The position numbers and the translations under genes were made by a program. From Paenibacillus_AR mesotrionivorans (GTDB lineage Bacteria; Bacillota; Bacilli; Paenibacillales; NBRC-103111), in contig NZ_JBJURJ010000006.1 in NCBI RefSeq assembly GCF_046098205.1, positions 324,602-388,601 on the forward strand: DNA of 64,000 nucleotides, given 5' to 3'. Shown here piece after piece: positions 25,458-33,676 of the stretch; position 1 is the first letter of the stretch, and the number at the start of each line of letters is the position of its first letter. The notes under the pieces are model-generated. The model was not told where the DNA came from, did no database searches, and was given only the letters and a program-made list of their open reading frames with translations.

Positions 25458-26243
25458 TTAAGCCTCCTGTCCCAAGTATGCCTCGATTACCTTCGGATTC
25501 GAGCGGATCATCTCCGGCGTGCCGTTGGCAATCAGCATACCCCGGTCCAGTACATAAATACGGTCACACACACCCATAACCAGACCCATGTCATGCTCGA
25601 TCAGAAGGATGGTCAGATTGAATTCCTCCCGGATCCAGCGGATCAGATGCATCAGCTCTTCGGTTTCATTGGGGTTCATGCCGGCGGCCGGCTCATCCAG
25701 CAGGAGCAGCTTGGGCCGGGAGGCCAGGGCACGGGCAATTTCCAGGCGGCGCTGATTGCCGTAGCTTAGGTTTTTGGCCAGCTCATCCTTCATATGGTCC
25801 AGCTTAAAAATTTTGAGCAGATTCAATGCCTCGTTGGTGATTTCCTGCTCGCCCTTGAAAAACGCCGGAAGCCTCAGGAAGGTGGTCCACACGCTGTGCT
25901 TGGCATGCTGGTGGAAAGCAATCTTTACGTTCTCCTCTACGGTCATGTTTCCGAACAACCGGATATTTTGGAAGGTGCGTGCTGCACCTTTCCAGTTGAT
26001 TCTATAAGGCTTCATACCACCGATGGACTCGCCGGAGAGCAGCACCTGTCCTTCGGAAGGCTCGTATACGCCGGTCAACAGATTGAACAGGGTTGTTTTG
26101 CCGGCACCGTTGGGGCCGATGAGTCCGATGAGCTCACCCTCATTCAGATACAGGGAAACATCGGTCAAGGCCTTCAGACCACCGAAGGTACGGCTGGCCT
26201 GTTTGACATTAAGAAGCGCTAGTGATGTCGCCGTCATGGACAT
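25458..26243 (-). CDS. livG: Branched-chain amino acid ABC transporter ATP-binding protein LivG
   Basis: A 261-residue ATPase. Walker A is GPNGAGKTTLFNLLTG; the LivG-characteristic ARTFQNIRLFGNMTVEENV follows. The signature region is LSYGNQRRLEIARAL and Walker B is LLLLDEPAAGMNP with switch LLIEHDMGLVM. The start at 26243 has AAGGAGCGA upstream and lies inside the end of livM (35-base overlap). Confidence 0.95.
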   Translation of the reverse strand: MSMTATSLALLNVKQASRTFGGLKALTDVSLYLNEGELIGLIGPNGAGKTTLFNLLTGVYEPSEGQVLLSGESIGGMKPYRINWKGAARTFQNIRLFGNMTVEENVKIAFHQHAKHSVWTTFLRLPAFFKGEQEITNEALNLLKIFKLDHMKDELAKNLSYGNQRRLEIARALASRPKLLLLDEPAAGMNPNETEELMHLIRWIREEFNLTILLIEHDMGLVMGVCDRIYVLDRGMLIANGTPEMIRSNPKVIEAYLGQEA

Positions 26244-27195
26244 TCGCTCCTTTCTTCCGGAACCATTTGGTTATGAATTTATAATTGAACTCCTTGTTGC
26301 CCATCATGCCGCCCGGACGGAAGATCATCATAATAATCAGCGCCAGGGAGTAAATGATCATACGCAATTCGGGATAATCCTGCAGCAGAGTGAAGATCAT
26401 GGTAAGTGCAACAGCTCCGACAATGGCTCCCGTGGTGCTGCCTAGGCCGCCTAATACGACCATAACCAGAATTTCGAAGGATTTCAGGAAGTTAAAGCTG
26501 GTGGGATTAATAACATAGAACTTGTGGGCATAAAGCGCTCCGCCGACACCGGCGAAGAAGGACCCGATCACAAAGGCGATGACCTTGTAGATGGTGGTAT
26601 TGATTCCCATGGATTCGGCAGCAATCTCATTCTCGCGAATGGCAATGCAGGCCCGGCCGTGGGTGGAGCGTACGAAGTTCTGGATGACGATTATCGTGAT
26701 GACGGTGAAGAGGAATACCCATCCCCAGGTGGTTTTGGCGGGAATACCGCTGAGTCCTGATGCGCCGCCTACATATTCCGTATTCAGCAGGGCAATCCGG
26801 ATGATTTCCCCAAGACCCAGGGTGGCAATAGCCAGATAGTCGCCCTTCAGACGAAGGGTAGGCAAGCCTATGAGCAAGCCGAACAGGGCTGCTACAGTTC
26901 CCCCGGCTACAATCGCCAGCGGAAATGCCCAGTCGAAATCCAATGTGAGAATGGCTGACGTATAGGCACCGATGGACATAAACCCGGCATGGCCCAGGGA
27001 GAATTGTCCGGTAAAACCGTTAATGAGGTTTAGCGATACGGTGAGGATGATATTGATACAAATGAGGATCAGGGTGGTTTCGGCCACATCATTCAATGTT
27101 CCGCCGGACACCAGCACCTGGAAGATAAAGAAGACGACGAGACAGCCAACCAGCATGGAGGCAAAGGGTTTTGCTGCTTTCAGCATGGCCGGCAC
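26209..27195 (-). CDS. livM: Branched-chain amino acid ABC transporter permease LivM
   Basis: Inner-membrane permease of 328 residues with about nine hydrophobic helices. Family blocks are LNLINGFTGQFSLGHAGFMS, LPTLRLKGDYLAIATLGLGE and AIRENEIAAESMGINTTIYK (coupling motif). It ends with a Lys/Arg-rich tail. The start codon directly adjoins the livH stop and its coding end overlaps livG, so the operon is tightly coupled. Confidence 0.95.
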   Translation of the reverse strand: MPAMLKAAKPFASMLVGCLVVFFIFQVLVSGGTLNDVAETTLILICINIILTVSLNLINGFTGQFSLGHAGFMSIGAYTSAILTLDFDWAFPLAIVAGGTVAALFGLLIGLPTLRLKGDYLAIATLGLGEIIRIALLNTEYVGGASGLSGIPAKTTWGWVFLFTVITIIVIQNFVRSTHGRACIAIRENEIAAESMGINTTIYKVIAFVIGSFFAGVGGALYAHKFYVINPTSFNFLKSFEILVMVVLGGLGSTTGAIVGAVALTMIFTLLQDYPELRMIIYSLALIIMMIFRPGGMMGNKEFNYKFITKWFRKKGANVHDGDITSAS

Positions 27196-28095
27196 CTACA
27201 CTTTCTCCCGGATGTTCTTGCCGAACAGGCCGGAGGGTTTGAAGATCAGGATGAGGATCAGCACAGCGAAGGCAACGCCGTCGCGCCACATGGAGTAACC
27301 CACGGAGGAAACGCCGGTTTCTACGGTTCCCAGAAGCAAGCCGCCTACAAGAGCACCGGGAATACTGCCGATTCCGCCCAAAACGGCGGCAACGAAGGCC
27401 TTCAAGCCGGGAAGCATACCCATCAGCGGGTCAACGGAATTGTATGTCATGCCGAAGATAACGCCGGCTGCAGCTGCAAGTGCGGAGCCGATGGCAAAGG
27501 TGGAGGAGATGGTCCGGTCCACATTAATGCCCATCAAGCGGGCTGCTTCCATATCGAAGGATACGGCACGCATGGCCTTGCCTGTTTTGGTCTTTTGGAC
27601 AATGTATTGCAGGACAACCATCAGCAGAACCGTAATCAGCAGAATCATAATTTGGTTGGAATCAATCTGCAGGCCCAGAATTTCAAATTGCTTCTTGGCG
27701 ATGATCTCAGGGAAGCCCTTGGGCTGCGGACCGACAATAAAGATGCCGCCATTCTCCAGCAGGAACGAAACGCCCACTGCCGTAATCAGAATGGAAATCC
27801 GCGATGCATTCCGCAGCGGACGGTACGCGATCCGTTCGATGACCATGCCGAGAATCGCACTGAAGGCCATGGAGAATATCAAGGCAACAAGAAACACAAC
27901 AACCGGGGGAAGATTGTATTGATCCAAACCCTTGGCAATATAGAGGCCTGCGAAGGCGCCTACCATAAACACGTCGCCGTGTGCGAAGTTGATCAGCTTA
28001 ATAATGCCGTAAACCATGGTATAGCCCAAAGCGATGAGTGCGTAAATGCTTCCCACCGACAGACCATTGATGATCTGTTGAATGTAATATTCCAT
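27196..28095 (-). CDS. livH: Branched-chain amino acid ABC transporter permease LivH
   Basis: A 299-residue permease. It opens with the family block QQIINGLSVGSIYALIALGY, then INFAHGDVFMVGAF; the coupling motif lies in SFDMEAARLMGINVDRTIS. The C-terminal VAFAVLILILIFKPSGLFGK is also conserved. First gene of the liv operon, preceded by a well-formed promoter. Confidence 0.95.
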   Translation of the reverse strand: MEYYIQQIINGLSVGSIYALIALGYTMVYGIIKLINFAHGDVFMVGAFAGLYIAKGLDQYNLPPVVVFLVALIFSMAFSAILGMVIERIAYRPLRNASRISILITAVGVSFLLENGGIFIVGPQPKGFPEIIAKKQFEILGLQIDSNQIMILLITVLLMVVLQYIVQKTKTGKAMRAVSFDMEAARLMGINVDRTISSTFAIGSALAAAAGVIFGMTYNSVDPLMGMLPGLKAFVAAVLGGIGSIPGALVGGLLLGTVETGVSSVGYSMWRDGVAFAVLILILIFKPSGLFGKNIREKV

Positions 28096-28130
28096 TAGTA
28101 CACCTCTCGTATGTTAGGAATGTGTGAGTA

Positions 28131-28160
28131 ATTATAACATCATATGTCGCGGGTTGTAAA
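28131..28160 (-). promoter_or_regulatory. Promoter of the liv operon
   Basis: On the minus strand TTTACA (28155-28160) and TATAAT (28131-28136) are 18 bases apart; the -10 is 36 bases before the livH start. The remaining bases up to the ydjO terminator at 28383 show no gene or clear motif. Confidence 0.7.
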
Positions 28161-28374
28161 TAATAATTTAATCCCCCTTTTGTTCCGTCATTCAAAAACA
28201 AACGTCTCCCCAGCGAGGACAAAAATGATTTATTGCTTCATAGATTAACACAAAAGCGGGGACTTGTGATATAAGTTTACACACAAAATGTGTACAGTTT
28301 TTTAACAATGGTTATTAAGGTGGTCAATTCCTAAAAGGTTCCCTGCTTTCCGGTTTTTTCCCGGCTTAACGAAA

Positions 28375-28408
28375 TAAAAAAAAGGCGGCCGGACTTGGTC
28401 CGCCGCCT
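28375..28408 (-). terminator. Terminator of the YdjO-type gene
   Basis: On the minus strand AGGCGGCGGAC pairs with GTCCGGCCGCCT (one bulge), followed by TTTTTTTTA. Confidence 0.85.
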
Positions 28409-28428
28409 GCATGTATGGTTGGATCTCA

Positions 28429-28638
28429 TTATCTGCCCTTCATCTCCGGGTTATTGTTATGGATCGGAGGAAGCTGTCTTGTGCCGCTTGTCATTGGAGA
28501 TTGGCATTTCCAGCACGTGGGGATGGACTCAAAGGAAAAGTTATTCCTCATCCAGCACGTACATTCCTCGTTCGAGCATACCCAAACAGCCGTTGCCTCG
28601 CAGGGAATCTCTTCCCTCCATTTATTCCGTGAATACAT
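28429..28638 (-). CDS. ydjO: Cold-inducible protein of the YdjO family
   Basis: A 69-residue protein with two CxxC-type pairs: CSNEECTCWMRNNF and IPTCWKCQSPMTSGTRQLPP, a zinc-ribbon-like layout that matches Bacillus YdjO including the final asparagine-rich PIHNNN. YdjO is cold-induced, and the gene here lies directly downstream of a cold-shock protein gene in the same direction, with its own ribosome site (AGGAGGG). Molecular role is unknown. Confidence 0.85.
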   Translation of the reverse strand: MYSRNKWREEIPCEATAVWVCSNEECTCWMRNNFSFESIPTCWKCQSPMTSGTRQLPPIHNNNPEMKGR

Positions 28639-28744
28639 GAATATCCCTCCTGGCTTTCCGGATAATCTTTTTCGGACTAAATCGAGGTTAGCGGACTAGA
28701 GGCGCCGCCGCTTACGCTCACGGGTCAGTGTATCATACAGCACA

Positions 28745-28798
28745 AAAAAAATAAAAAGCCGCCCCCAACCATTAAGGCTAAGGAGCAGCTATGATCGT
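28745..28798 (-). terminator. Terminator of the cold-shock gene
   Basis: On the minus strand AGCTGCTCCTTAGCC faces GGTTGGGGGCGGCT (paired with several G-U), followed by TTTTTATTTTTTTT. It separates csp from ydjO. Confidence 0.7.
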
Positions 28799-28804
28799 CA
28801 GATC

Positions 28805-29005
28805 TTACAGCTTAACAACGTTTTCGGCTTGCGGGCCGCGGTTGCCTTGAACTACGTTGAACTCAACGCGTTGGCCTTCGTCCAAAGTCTTGAAGCCTTC
28901 GCCAACGATAGCGCTGAAGTGAACGAATACATCGTTGCCGCCTTCAACTTCGATGAAACCGAAGCCCTTTTCTGCGTTGAACCATTTAACTGTACCTGTT
29001 TGCAT
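28805..29005 (-). CDS. Cold-shock protein, CspA/CspB family
   Basis: A 66-residue OB-fold RNA chaperone. RNP1 is KGFGFIEV and RNP2 is VFVHFSAI; it ends with GPQAENVVKL. The true start is MQTGTVKWFNAEKG at 29005; in-frame codons up to 29032 lie in the long leader. GGAGGTAATACC precedes the ATG. It acts on single-stranded mRNA at low temperature and in normal growth. Confidence 0.95.
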   Translation of the reverse strand: MQTGTVKWFNAEKGFGFIEVEGGNDVFVHFSAIVGEGFKTLDEGQRVEFNVVQGNRGPQAENVVKL

Positions 29006-29160
29006 GGTATTACCTCCAAAAAGTTTGTTCAATATGGCCTACTTATTCCTAAAAATAAAAAATCCGCATAATAGGAAAAGGTTTTGAGTTGAGATAGATA
29101 ACCTTTGCCATTATGTGAATTCAGGTTTCCATATCGTTGAAATCATCATACCACATTGCG
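29006..29160 (-). promoter_or_regulatory. Long 5' leader of the cold-shock gene
   Basis: About 150 AT-rich bases with a possible stem AAGGTTAT/AACCTTT and a T-run near 29056-29065. Csp mRNAs typically have such structured leaders that act as thermosensors. No small open frame with a ribosome site was seen. Confidence 0.4.
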
Positions 29161-29201
29161 GACAGCATTACAAATTTTCGGGAGAATATTTTTTAGTTAT
29201 A

Positions 29202-29240
29202 AAAAAATCCTCCGGAGGGCAGCCCCCCGAAGGATTTTCT
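29202..29240 (-). terminator. Terminator after the CDGSH-like peptide gene
   Basis: On the minus strand AAAATCCTTCGG pairs with CCGGAGGATTTT (one mismatch) with GGGC/GCCC in the apical part, followed by TTT and AT-rich DNA. It lies 49 bases after the peptide stop codon. Confidence 0.75.
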
Positions 29241-29288
29241 CTTCCTAATTAAATAGGTCCGTCCGCAATCCTGCGGGAGATCCTGCCC

Positions 29289-29366
29289 TTACTTGTCTTT
29301 CTTGGCGTGAGAGCCGTCGCAGTTCCCAGAGCCGTTCTTCGTGTTGCCGCATGCACATTTACCCAT
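29289..29366 (-). CDS. 25-residue CDGSH-like cysteine peptide
   Basis: Tiny gene whose product begins MGKCACGNTKNGSGNCDGSH and ends AKKDK. CxC (Cys4, Cys6), Cys16 and His20 in CDGSH reproduce the three-Cys, one-His 2Fe-2S ligand set of CDGSH proteins. The spacing between the second and third Cys is one residue longer than usual, and the usual Pro is absent. GGAGGTG lies 6 bases before the ATG; a strong promoter and a terminator flank it, so it is very likely expressed. Known CDGSH domains are much longer, so cluster binding would need partners or a dimer. It may instead be a metal-binding peptide. Confidence 0.7.
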   Translation of the reverse strand: MGKCACGNTKNGSGNCDGSHAKKDK

Positions 29367-29405
29367 CAGGAGCACCTCCGTCTTGTTTATAATTATTTTT
29401 TTATA

Positions 29406-29434
29406 ATAGTAACACCAGAACTTACTTTTGTAAA
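29406..29434 (-). promoter_or_regulatory. Promoter of the CDGSH-like peptide gene
   Basis: On the minus strand TTTACA (29429-29434) and TACTAT (29406-29411) with an exact 17-base spacer; the -10 is 40 bases before the start codon. Confidence 0.7.
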
Positions 29435-29449
29435 GTCGTACATTTTAAG

Positions 29450-29464
29450 TAAGAATGATTCTCA
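29450..29464. promoter_or_regulatory. Fur/PerR-type 7-1-7 box
   Basis: TAAGAAT-G-ATTCTCA is a 7-1-7 inverted repeat with 6 of 7 arm positions matching, close to the Bacillus Fur/PerR/Zur consensus. It lies just upstream of the -35 of the CDGSH-like gene and 137 bases before the foldase gene, so either or neither could be its target. Confidence 0.45.
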
Positions 29465-29600
29465 ATTGCAACTGCAAATATTAATGTACCATTAAGCTTG
29501 TCTTCAGGCCTCATTCAGCTTGCCCCGCCATAATAAACTCTGCGGGCGTATTCGCCGCCTGACGGCCAATTTATTTAAATAAAGAAGGGATGTTACGTAA

Positions 29601-30494
29601 TTGAAAAACACATCAGGAATAAGCCGCATTTGGATGGTTTCCTCCTTTGTTCTGCTGGCAGCGCTTGTTATTTATATCATTATTTATCCCCCCGGAAAAA
29701 CGGAGGATGAAACTGTAGCCAAGGTGAACGGAAGCCCCATCGTGAAATCACAGCTGTACAGCGCCTTGGTGAAGGCTGGCGGTCCACAGACACTTGAAAC
29801 CATGATCAGCGAGGAATTGGTGAAGCAGGAAAGTGATAAGGCCAATATTCAAGTTACCGATGCCGATCTGGAAAAGGAAATGGATCAGATTAAGAAGTCT
29901 TTTGGTTCAGACGAGGAGTTCGCACAAGCTCTTGCTACCTATAATATGACCCTGGACTCCCTGAAGAAGGACATGCATGTCCAGGTACAGCTGCGCAAGC
30001 TGCTGGAGCCTCAGGTGAAGATTACGGATGAGGAGATCAAAACCTACTACGACAGCAATCTGGATTCCCTGAAAACCCCCGAACAGGTCCGTGCTTCTCA
30101 CATCCTGGTAGCTACCAAGGAAGAAGCCGATGCTGTGTTGGCCAGCCTGCAGGGCGGAGCCGACTTCGCCGCTCTCGCCAAGGAAAAATCCACCGATACT
30201 GCTTCCAAGGAAGCCGGAGGGGACCTGGACTTTTTCCCCAAGGGACTGATGGAGGAGCCTTTTGAAACGGCAGCCTTCGCCCTTAAGACCGGAGAGCTGA
30301 GCAGCGTGGTGGAAACCAGCCACGGGTTCCATGTGATTAAGGCCACCGACCACAAGGATGCGGCAACACCTACACTGGATGAAAAGAAAGAGGAGATCCG
30401 CCAAACTCTTTCGGAGCAGCAAATTTCTACCCTGTCCCAAAGCTGGCTTCAGGAAAAACGTGCCGCGGCCAGTGTGGAAACCTTCTTGGAATAG
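29601..30494 (+). CDS. PrsA-like membrane-anchored foldase (parvulin peptidyl-prolyl isomerase)
   Basis: A 297-residue protein starting at TTG with GAAGGG upstream. A single N-terminal helix (about 10-28: WMVSSFVLLAALVIYIIIYP) anchors it outside the membrane; there is no lipobox Cys, unlike classical PrsA. The SurA-like N-terminal chaperone segment follows (AKVNGSPIVKSQLYSALVKA). The parvulin domain (about 155-255) has RASHILVATKEEADAVLASL, ADFAALAKEKSTD, GGDLDFFPKG and HGFHVIK. It assists folding of exported proteins. Confidence 0.88.
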   Translation: MKNTSGISRIWMVSSFVLLAALVIYIIIYPPGKTEDETVAKVNGSPIVKSQLYSALVKAGGPQTLETMISEELVKQESDKANIQVTDADLEKEMDQIKKSFGSDEEFAQALATYNMTLDSLKKDMHVQVQLRKLLEPQVKITDEEIKTYYDSNLDSLKTPEQVRASHILVATKEEADAVLASLQGGADFAALAKEKSTDTASKEAGGDLDFFPKGLMEEPFETAAFALKTGELSSVVETSHGFHVIKATDHKDAATPTLDEKKEEIRQTLSEQQISTLSQSWLQEKRAAASVETFLE

Positions 30495-30690
30495 CCACTC
30501 ATGCTGCACCCAAGACCGATGAAATGTCAGTGAAGGCCCTTAAACCGGCCTTGCCGATTTCGAGGCTTCCATAACAGATCTCTGACCTGCCTTCCCTGAA
30601 TGCCCGGTTTATTATGCTTTTCTTCCGGGGTTTGTTACAATATAAAGGAACTTAATTGTAAACCTGACTGGGGAAAGGACGGAAATATTC

Positions 30691-31254
30691 ATGTATGATG
30701 TAGCGATTATCGGAGCAGGACCCACCGGCGCAAGCGCCGCGCTGTTTGCAGCCAAGGCGGGCAAAAAAACATTGGTGATCGACGCCAACCAAAGCATTAC
30801 CAAACGCGCATGGATCGAAAATCATTACGGCGTAAATGAAATTACCGGTCCGGATCTGGTGGAGAACGGCAAAAAGCAGGCCGCCAAATTCGGTGCGGAG
30901 ATCATTACCGCCAAGGCTGTGAAGATTACGGCTGACGGCGAGACGCTGACTGTTGAAACGGATTCCGAGTCCTATCAAGCGGCCAAGGTAATTGTTGCCA
31001 CCGGTCTGGCTACCGATCTGGCGGAAGCCTCCGGCATCGGCACCAAGCCGGGCACTGAGCCGCGGGTGAAAACCGTCGTGGCTACCGACGCCACCGGCCA
31101 AACCAATGTGCCGGGCGTGTACGCCGCAGGCGCTGCTGCAGGAACCAGCCTGCACACCATCGTTACCGCAGGAGACGGAGCGCGGGTAGCCATTGAGGTG
31201 CTGAGTGTCCTGAACGGCGAGCGTTATGTGGACCATGACGTGCTGAAGGCATAA
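30691..31254 (+). CDS. Thioredoxin-reductase-like FAD flavoprotein, single domain
   Basis: A 187-residue flavoprotein. Its N-terminal Rossmann motif GAGPTGASAALFAAKAGKKT and C-terminal GVYAAGAAAGTSLHTIVTAG match the FAD-binding parts of thioredoxin reductase. The NADPH-binding domain with the redox CxxC, normally inserted between them, is missing: ATGLATDLAEASGIGTKPG leads directly into the C-terminal FAD block. It resembles half-length flavoproteins annotated in Bacillales as thioredoxin-reductase-like. Reaction unknown. A strong terminator follows. Confidence 0.8.
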   Translation: MYDVAIIGAGPTGASAALFAAKAGKKTLVIDANQSITKRAWIENHYGVNEITGPDLVENGKKQAAKFGAEIITAKAVKITADGETLTVETDSESYQAAKVIVATGLATDLAEASGIGTKPGTEPRVKTVVATDATGQTNVPGVYAAGAAAGTSLHTIVTAGDGARVAIEVLSVLNGERYVDHDVLKA

Positions 31255-31272
31255 AAGGCGATTAGCGAAAAG

Positions 31273-31308
31273 AAAGCCGGTTCCCCGGATGGCGGGGCCG
31301 GCTTTTTT
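31273..31308 (+). terminator. Intrinsic terminator
   Basis: AAAGCCGGTTCCCC pairs with GGGGCCGGCTTT, followed by TTT; directly after the flavoprotein gene. Confidence 0.88.
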
Positions 31309-31459
31309 GGTGTGCGCGGGGTGGCGGGGTGGCGGAATATCAAACGGCGGCGTGGCTAATGGCGGTGAGGAGCATGTCTATTCATTGCCGACAACATTGT
31401 AATGTACTTCTCAACTCCGTGTTATATAAAGTCCAAGCCATTTCTGAACAGACTCATCC

Positions 31460-31633
31460 TGCAAAAGTGCAGCTATTTTGCTGGAATTCCGCCTCCCCTT
31501 GTCCCCAAATGCAAAAGTGCAGCTATTTTCCGCCGCAAGGTACATCTTGCTCCCATCAGACGAAAATAACTGCACTTTTGCAGGATAGACCGTTAAAACC
31601 AAGGTTTGTTTACTAAATAAATGCACTTTTGCA
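31460..31633. repeat. Quadripartite intergenic repeat R5 (++-- with ~50-bp period)
   Basis: Core TGCAAAAGTGCAGCTATTTT in direct copies at 31460-31479 and 31510-31529 (50 apart), and inverted copies at 31563-31582 and 31614-31633 (51 apart). It lies in the 500-base gap between the converging flavoprotein and glycerol dehydrogenase genes; the rest of that gap holds only the terminator and short G-rich runs near 31.32 kb. Confidence 0.88.
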
Positions 31634-31749
31634 TTTCGGATAAGGGTGGGAGTAACGTGCCCACGTGCGCGGTCCTAGTGGAACACGGAGTATGAAAAGG
31701 CAATCAGCATCTGGAGGGGGAGCACTGTTCAACCCATCCATAGCAAGGA

Positions 31750-32850
31750 CTAGCCTTCGCCGCGGGACAACGCTGTCCGCCCCAGCCGGTCCGCCTCCCG
31801 CAGCGCCGCCAGCACGTTGCCGGGCGTTATGGGGAACGGCATGTTCCCCATGGGATTCTGCGGCAAGCAGGCAGCTTGGGCGGCAGGCCATAACCGGCTG
31901 TCCTCCACTTCACCCAGCCCGATTTGCGCCAGGGTGACAGGCAGCCCCAGGCCGGTGGAAAATCCCAATACCTCCTCCACCTCATTGGCCGGCGCCTGCT
32001 CCAGCACCAGCTGCACCAGGGTGCAGAAGGCCACGATCTCCCCATGAAGATAAGAGCGTGTCTCCGGCAGAAGAGTCAGGCCGTTGTTCACCGCATGGGC
32101 AGCGGCAAGCCCGCCATTCTCAAAGCCAAGTCCGCTTAGCAGCAGCACCGCCTCCACCACCCGCTCCAGCGCCTCGCCGGCGCGGTCTGCGGCGCAAGCG
32201 GCCTTGGCCGCAGCGGCGTCCGCCAGCAGCACCTCGTAGCAGCGCCGGGCGATGGCTTCGCCTGCTTGGCTTACACCGGAGCCGCCCGCTGCCCGGCTGT
32301 TGGCTCTGGCCTCGAACCAGGTGGACAGGCCGTCTCCCATGCCCGCTACCAGGAAACGGACGGGCGCCCGGGCGATGATGCCCGTGTCCACCAGCACCAC
32401 CTCCGGCGGCTTGGCCAAGGTGATGTACCGGGAAAGCTCACCCGTGTCCCGGTACACCACAGAAACCGCGCTGCACGGTGCATCCGTAGAGGCAATGGTG
32501 GGCACGATGATAACAGGCAGGTTCAGCTCATGGGCCACCGCCTTGGCCGTATCCAAAGCGCTGCCGCCGCCTAAGCCCACCACCGCCGTACAGGCCTCCT
32601 GGGCACATAGCTCGGCCAGCCAGCTGATTTCCCCTTCCGTGCATCGCCCGGAGAAGTCTCCATAGATAAGCGGAAACGGCTCCGCCCGCAAAGCCTCCTC
32701 CAGCATGTGGCTGACCCGCTGGCGGTCGTCCTTGCCGGCCACCAGAAATACCTTGCCTTCTCCAGCTACCCGGCGGACATATCCGCCCAGCTCCAGCAGC
32801 CGGTTGTCCCCTTGGGTATAGATCGACGGGGAAATAAAGCTGCGTTTCAT
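31750..32850 (-). CDS. gldA: Glycerol dehydrogenase-like iron/zinc-containing alcohol dehydrogenase
   Basis: A 366-residue cytoplasmic NAD-dependent enzyme oxidising glycerol to dihydroxyacetone or a similar polyol. The nucleotide site is GLGGGSALDTAKAVAHELN; PTIASTDAPCSAVSVVY is family-specific. Metal ligands are the Asp in GMGDGLSTWFEA and the His residues in AAAHAVNNGL and SYLHGEIVAF. ATG 32850 follows AAAGGAGTG; the upstream in-frame codons are leader. No dihydroxyacetone kinase is adjacent, so polyol specificity is not certain. Confidence 0.87.
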   Translation of the reverse strand: MKRSFISPSIYTQGDNRLLELGGYVRRVAGEGKVFLVAGKDDRQRVSHMLEEALRAEPFPLIYGDFSGRCTEGEISWLAELCAQEACTAVVGLGGGSALDTAKAVAHELNLPVIIVPTIASTDAPCSAVSVVYRDTGELSRYITLAKPPEVVLVDTGIIARAPVRFLVAGMGDGLSTWFEARANSRAAGGSGVSQAGEAIARRCYEVLLADAAAAKAACAADRAGEALERVVEAVLLLSGLGFENGGLAAAHAVNNGLTLLPETRSYLHGEIVAFCTLVQLVLEQAPANEVEEVLGFSTGLGLPVTLAQIGLGEVEDSRLWPAAQAACLPQNPMGNMPFPITPGNVLAALREADRLGRTALSRGEG

Positions 32851-32932
32851 CCTAAACACTCCTTTGCCATAAACCAGCCTGTCCGTCCCTTCCAGGAACG
32901 GCACTTACTCGGCCGGCCCCCGGTTAAGCAGA

Positions 32933-33496
32933 TCAGTCTGCTGCGGAACCGTCGAACCGGATGCTTTTCAGCACCTGGCTGCCGTCCAATGTCTTTACTT
33001 CAAATAACGAACCCTCCAGCACCCCATAGGAAGCAGGGAAATTTTCCTTGGGCAGGGTAATGGAGCCCGGATTCAGCAGATAGAGGCCGCCGCGCTCCTC
33101 TGCAACAGGAACATGGGTATGGCCCTGGATGAACACATCACCCGGAGACAGCGCCGGCAGCTCGTCCATATTGTAATGATGGCCGTGTGTAACAAAAATC
33201 CGTCTGCCCTCGTGGAACAAAATCACATACTCCGCCAGAATGGGGAATTCCACCAGCATCTGGTCCACCTCGCTGTCGCAATTGCCGCGGACCGTCACGA
33301 TTTTGTCCTTTACACTATTCAGCCGTGCCGCCACTTCCTTGGGATTATAATCCTCCGGCAGCGGATTGCGGGGGCCATGATACATCAGATCCCCCAGGCT
33401 GACCAGATAATCCGCCCCCTCCCGCTCAAACGCCGCAAGCGCCCGGTCCAGGCAGGAGATGGAGCCATGAATATCCGACAGAAAAAACAGCTTCAT
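32933..33496 (-). CDS. yfcE: YfcE-type metallophosphodiesterase
   Basis: A 187-residue calcineurin-fold phosphodiesterase. Metal ligands are seen in LSDIHGS, SLGDLMYHGPRNPLP, VRGNCDSEVD, VTHGHHYN and QGHTHVPV, the full two-metal set of the YfcE/MJ0936 family. LLNPGSITLPK is also characteristic. ATG 33496 is where homology begins. It diverges from ohrR. Confidence 0.9.
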   Translation of the reverse strand: MKLFFLSDIHGSISCLDRALAAFEREGADYLVSLGDLMYHGPRNPLPEDYNPKEVAARLNSVKDKIVTVRGNCDSEVDQMLVEFPILAEYVILFHEGRRIFVTHGHHYNMDELPALSPGDVFIQGHTHVPVAEERGGLYLLNPGSITLPKENFPASYGVLEGSLFEVKTLDGSQVLKSIRFDGSAAD

Positions 33497-33585
33497 GCTT
33501 GTTCGCCTCGCTTTCTCAATCATACATATGGATAACTATACCAGATTTTCACACCAAAAATCAGCCGCCCTATCTAAAAATCAAA

Positions 33586-33614
33586 TTGACACATCCCTAG
33601 CCCACAGCTATAAT
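33586..33614 (+). promoter_or_regulatory. Consensus sigma-A promoter of ohrR-gpx
   Basis: TTGACA (33586-33591) and TATAAT (33609-33614) with an exact 17-base spacer, a perfect consensus match. Confidence 0.9.
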
Positions 33615-33621
33615 GATTGTA

Positions 33622-33636
33622 TACAATTTAATTTTA
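33622..33636. promoter_or_regulatory. OhrR-type operator
   Basis: TACAATTTAATTTTA resembles the AT-rich OhrR inverted repeat (TACAATT-AATTGTA). It lies just downstream of the -10, where bound repressor would block transcription of its own gene. Confidence 0.65.
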
Positions 33637-33676
33637 CATCAACTAGATACAAACAAGAAGGAGGACCCGCACCACC

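Noticed and set aside
30691..31254. True thioredoxin reductase
   Set aside because: Too short and lacks the NADPH domain and redox CxxC.
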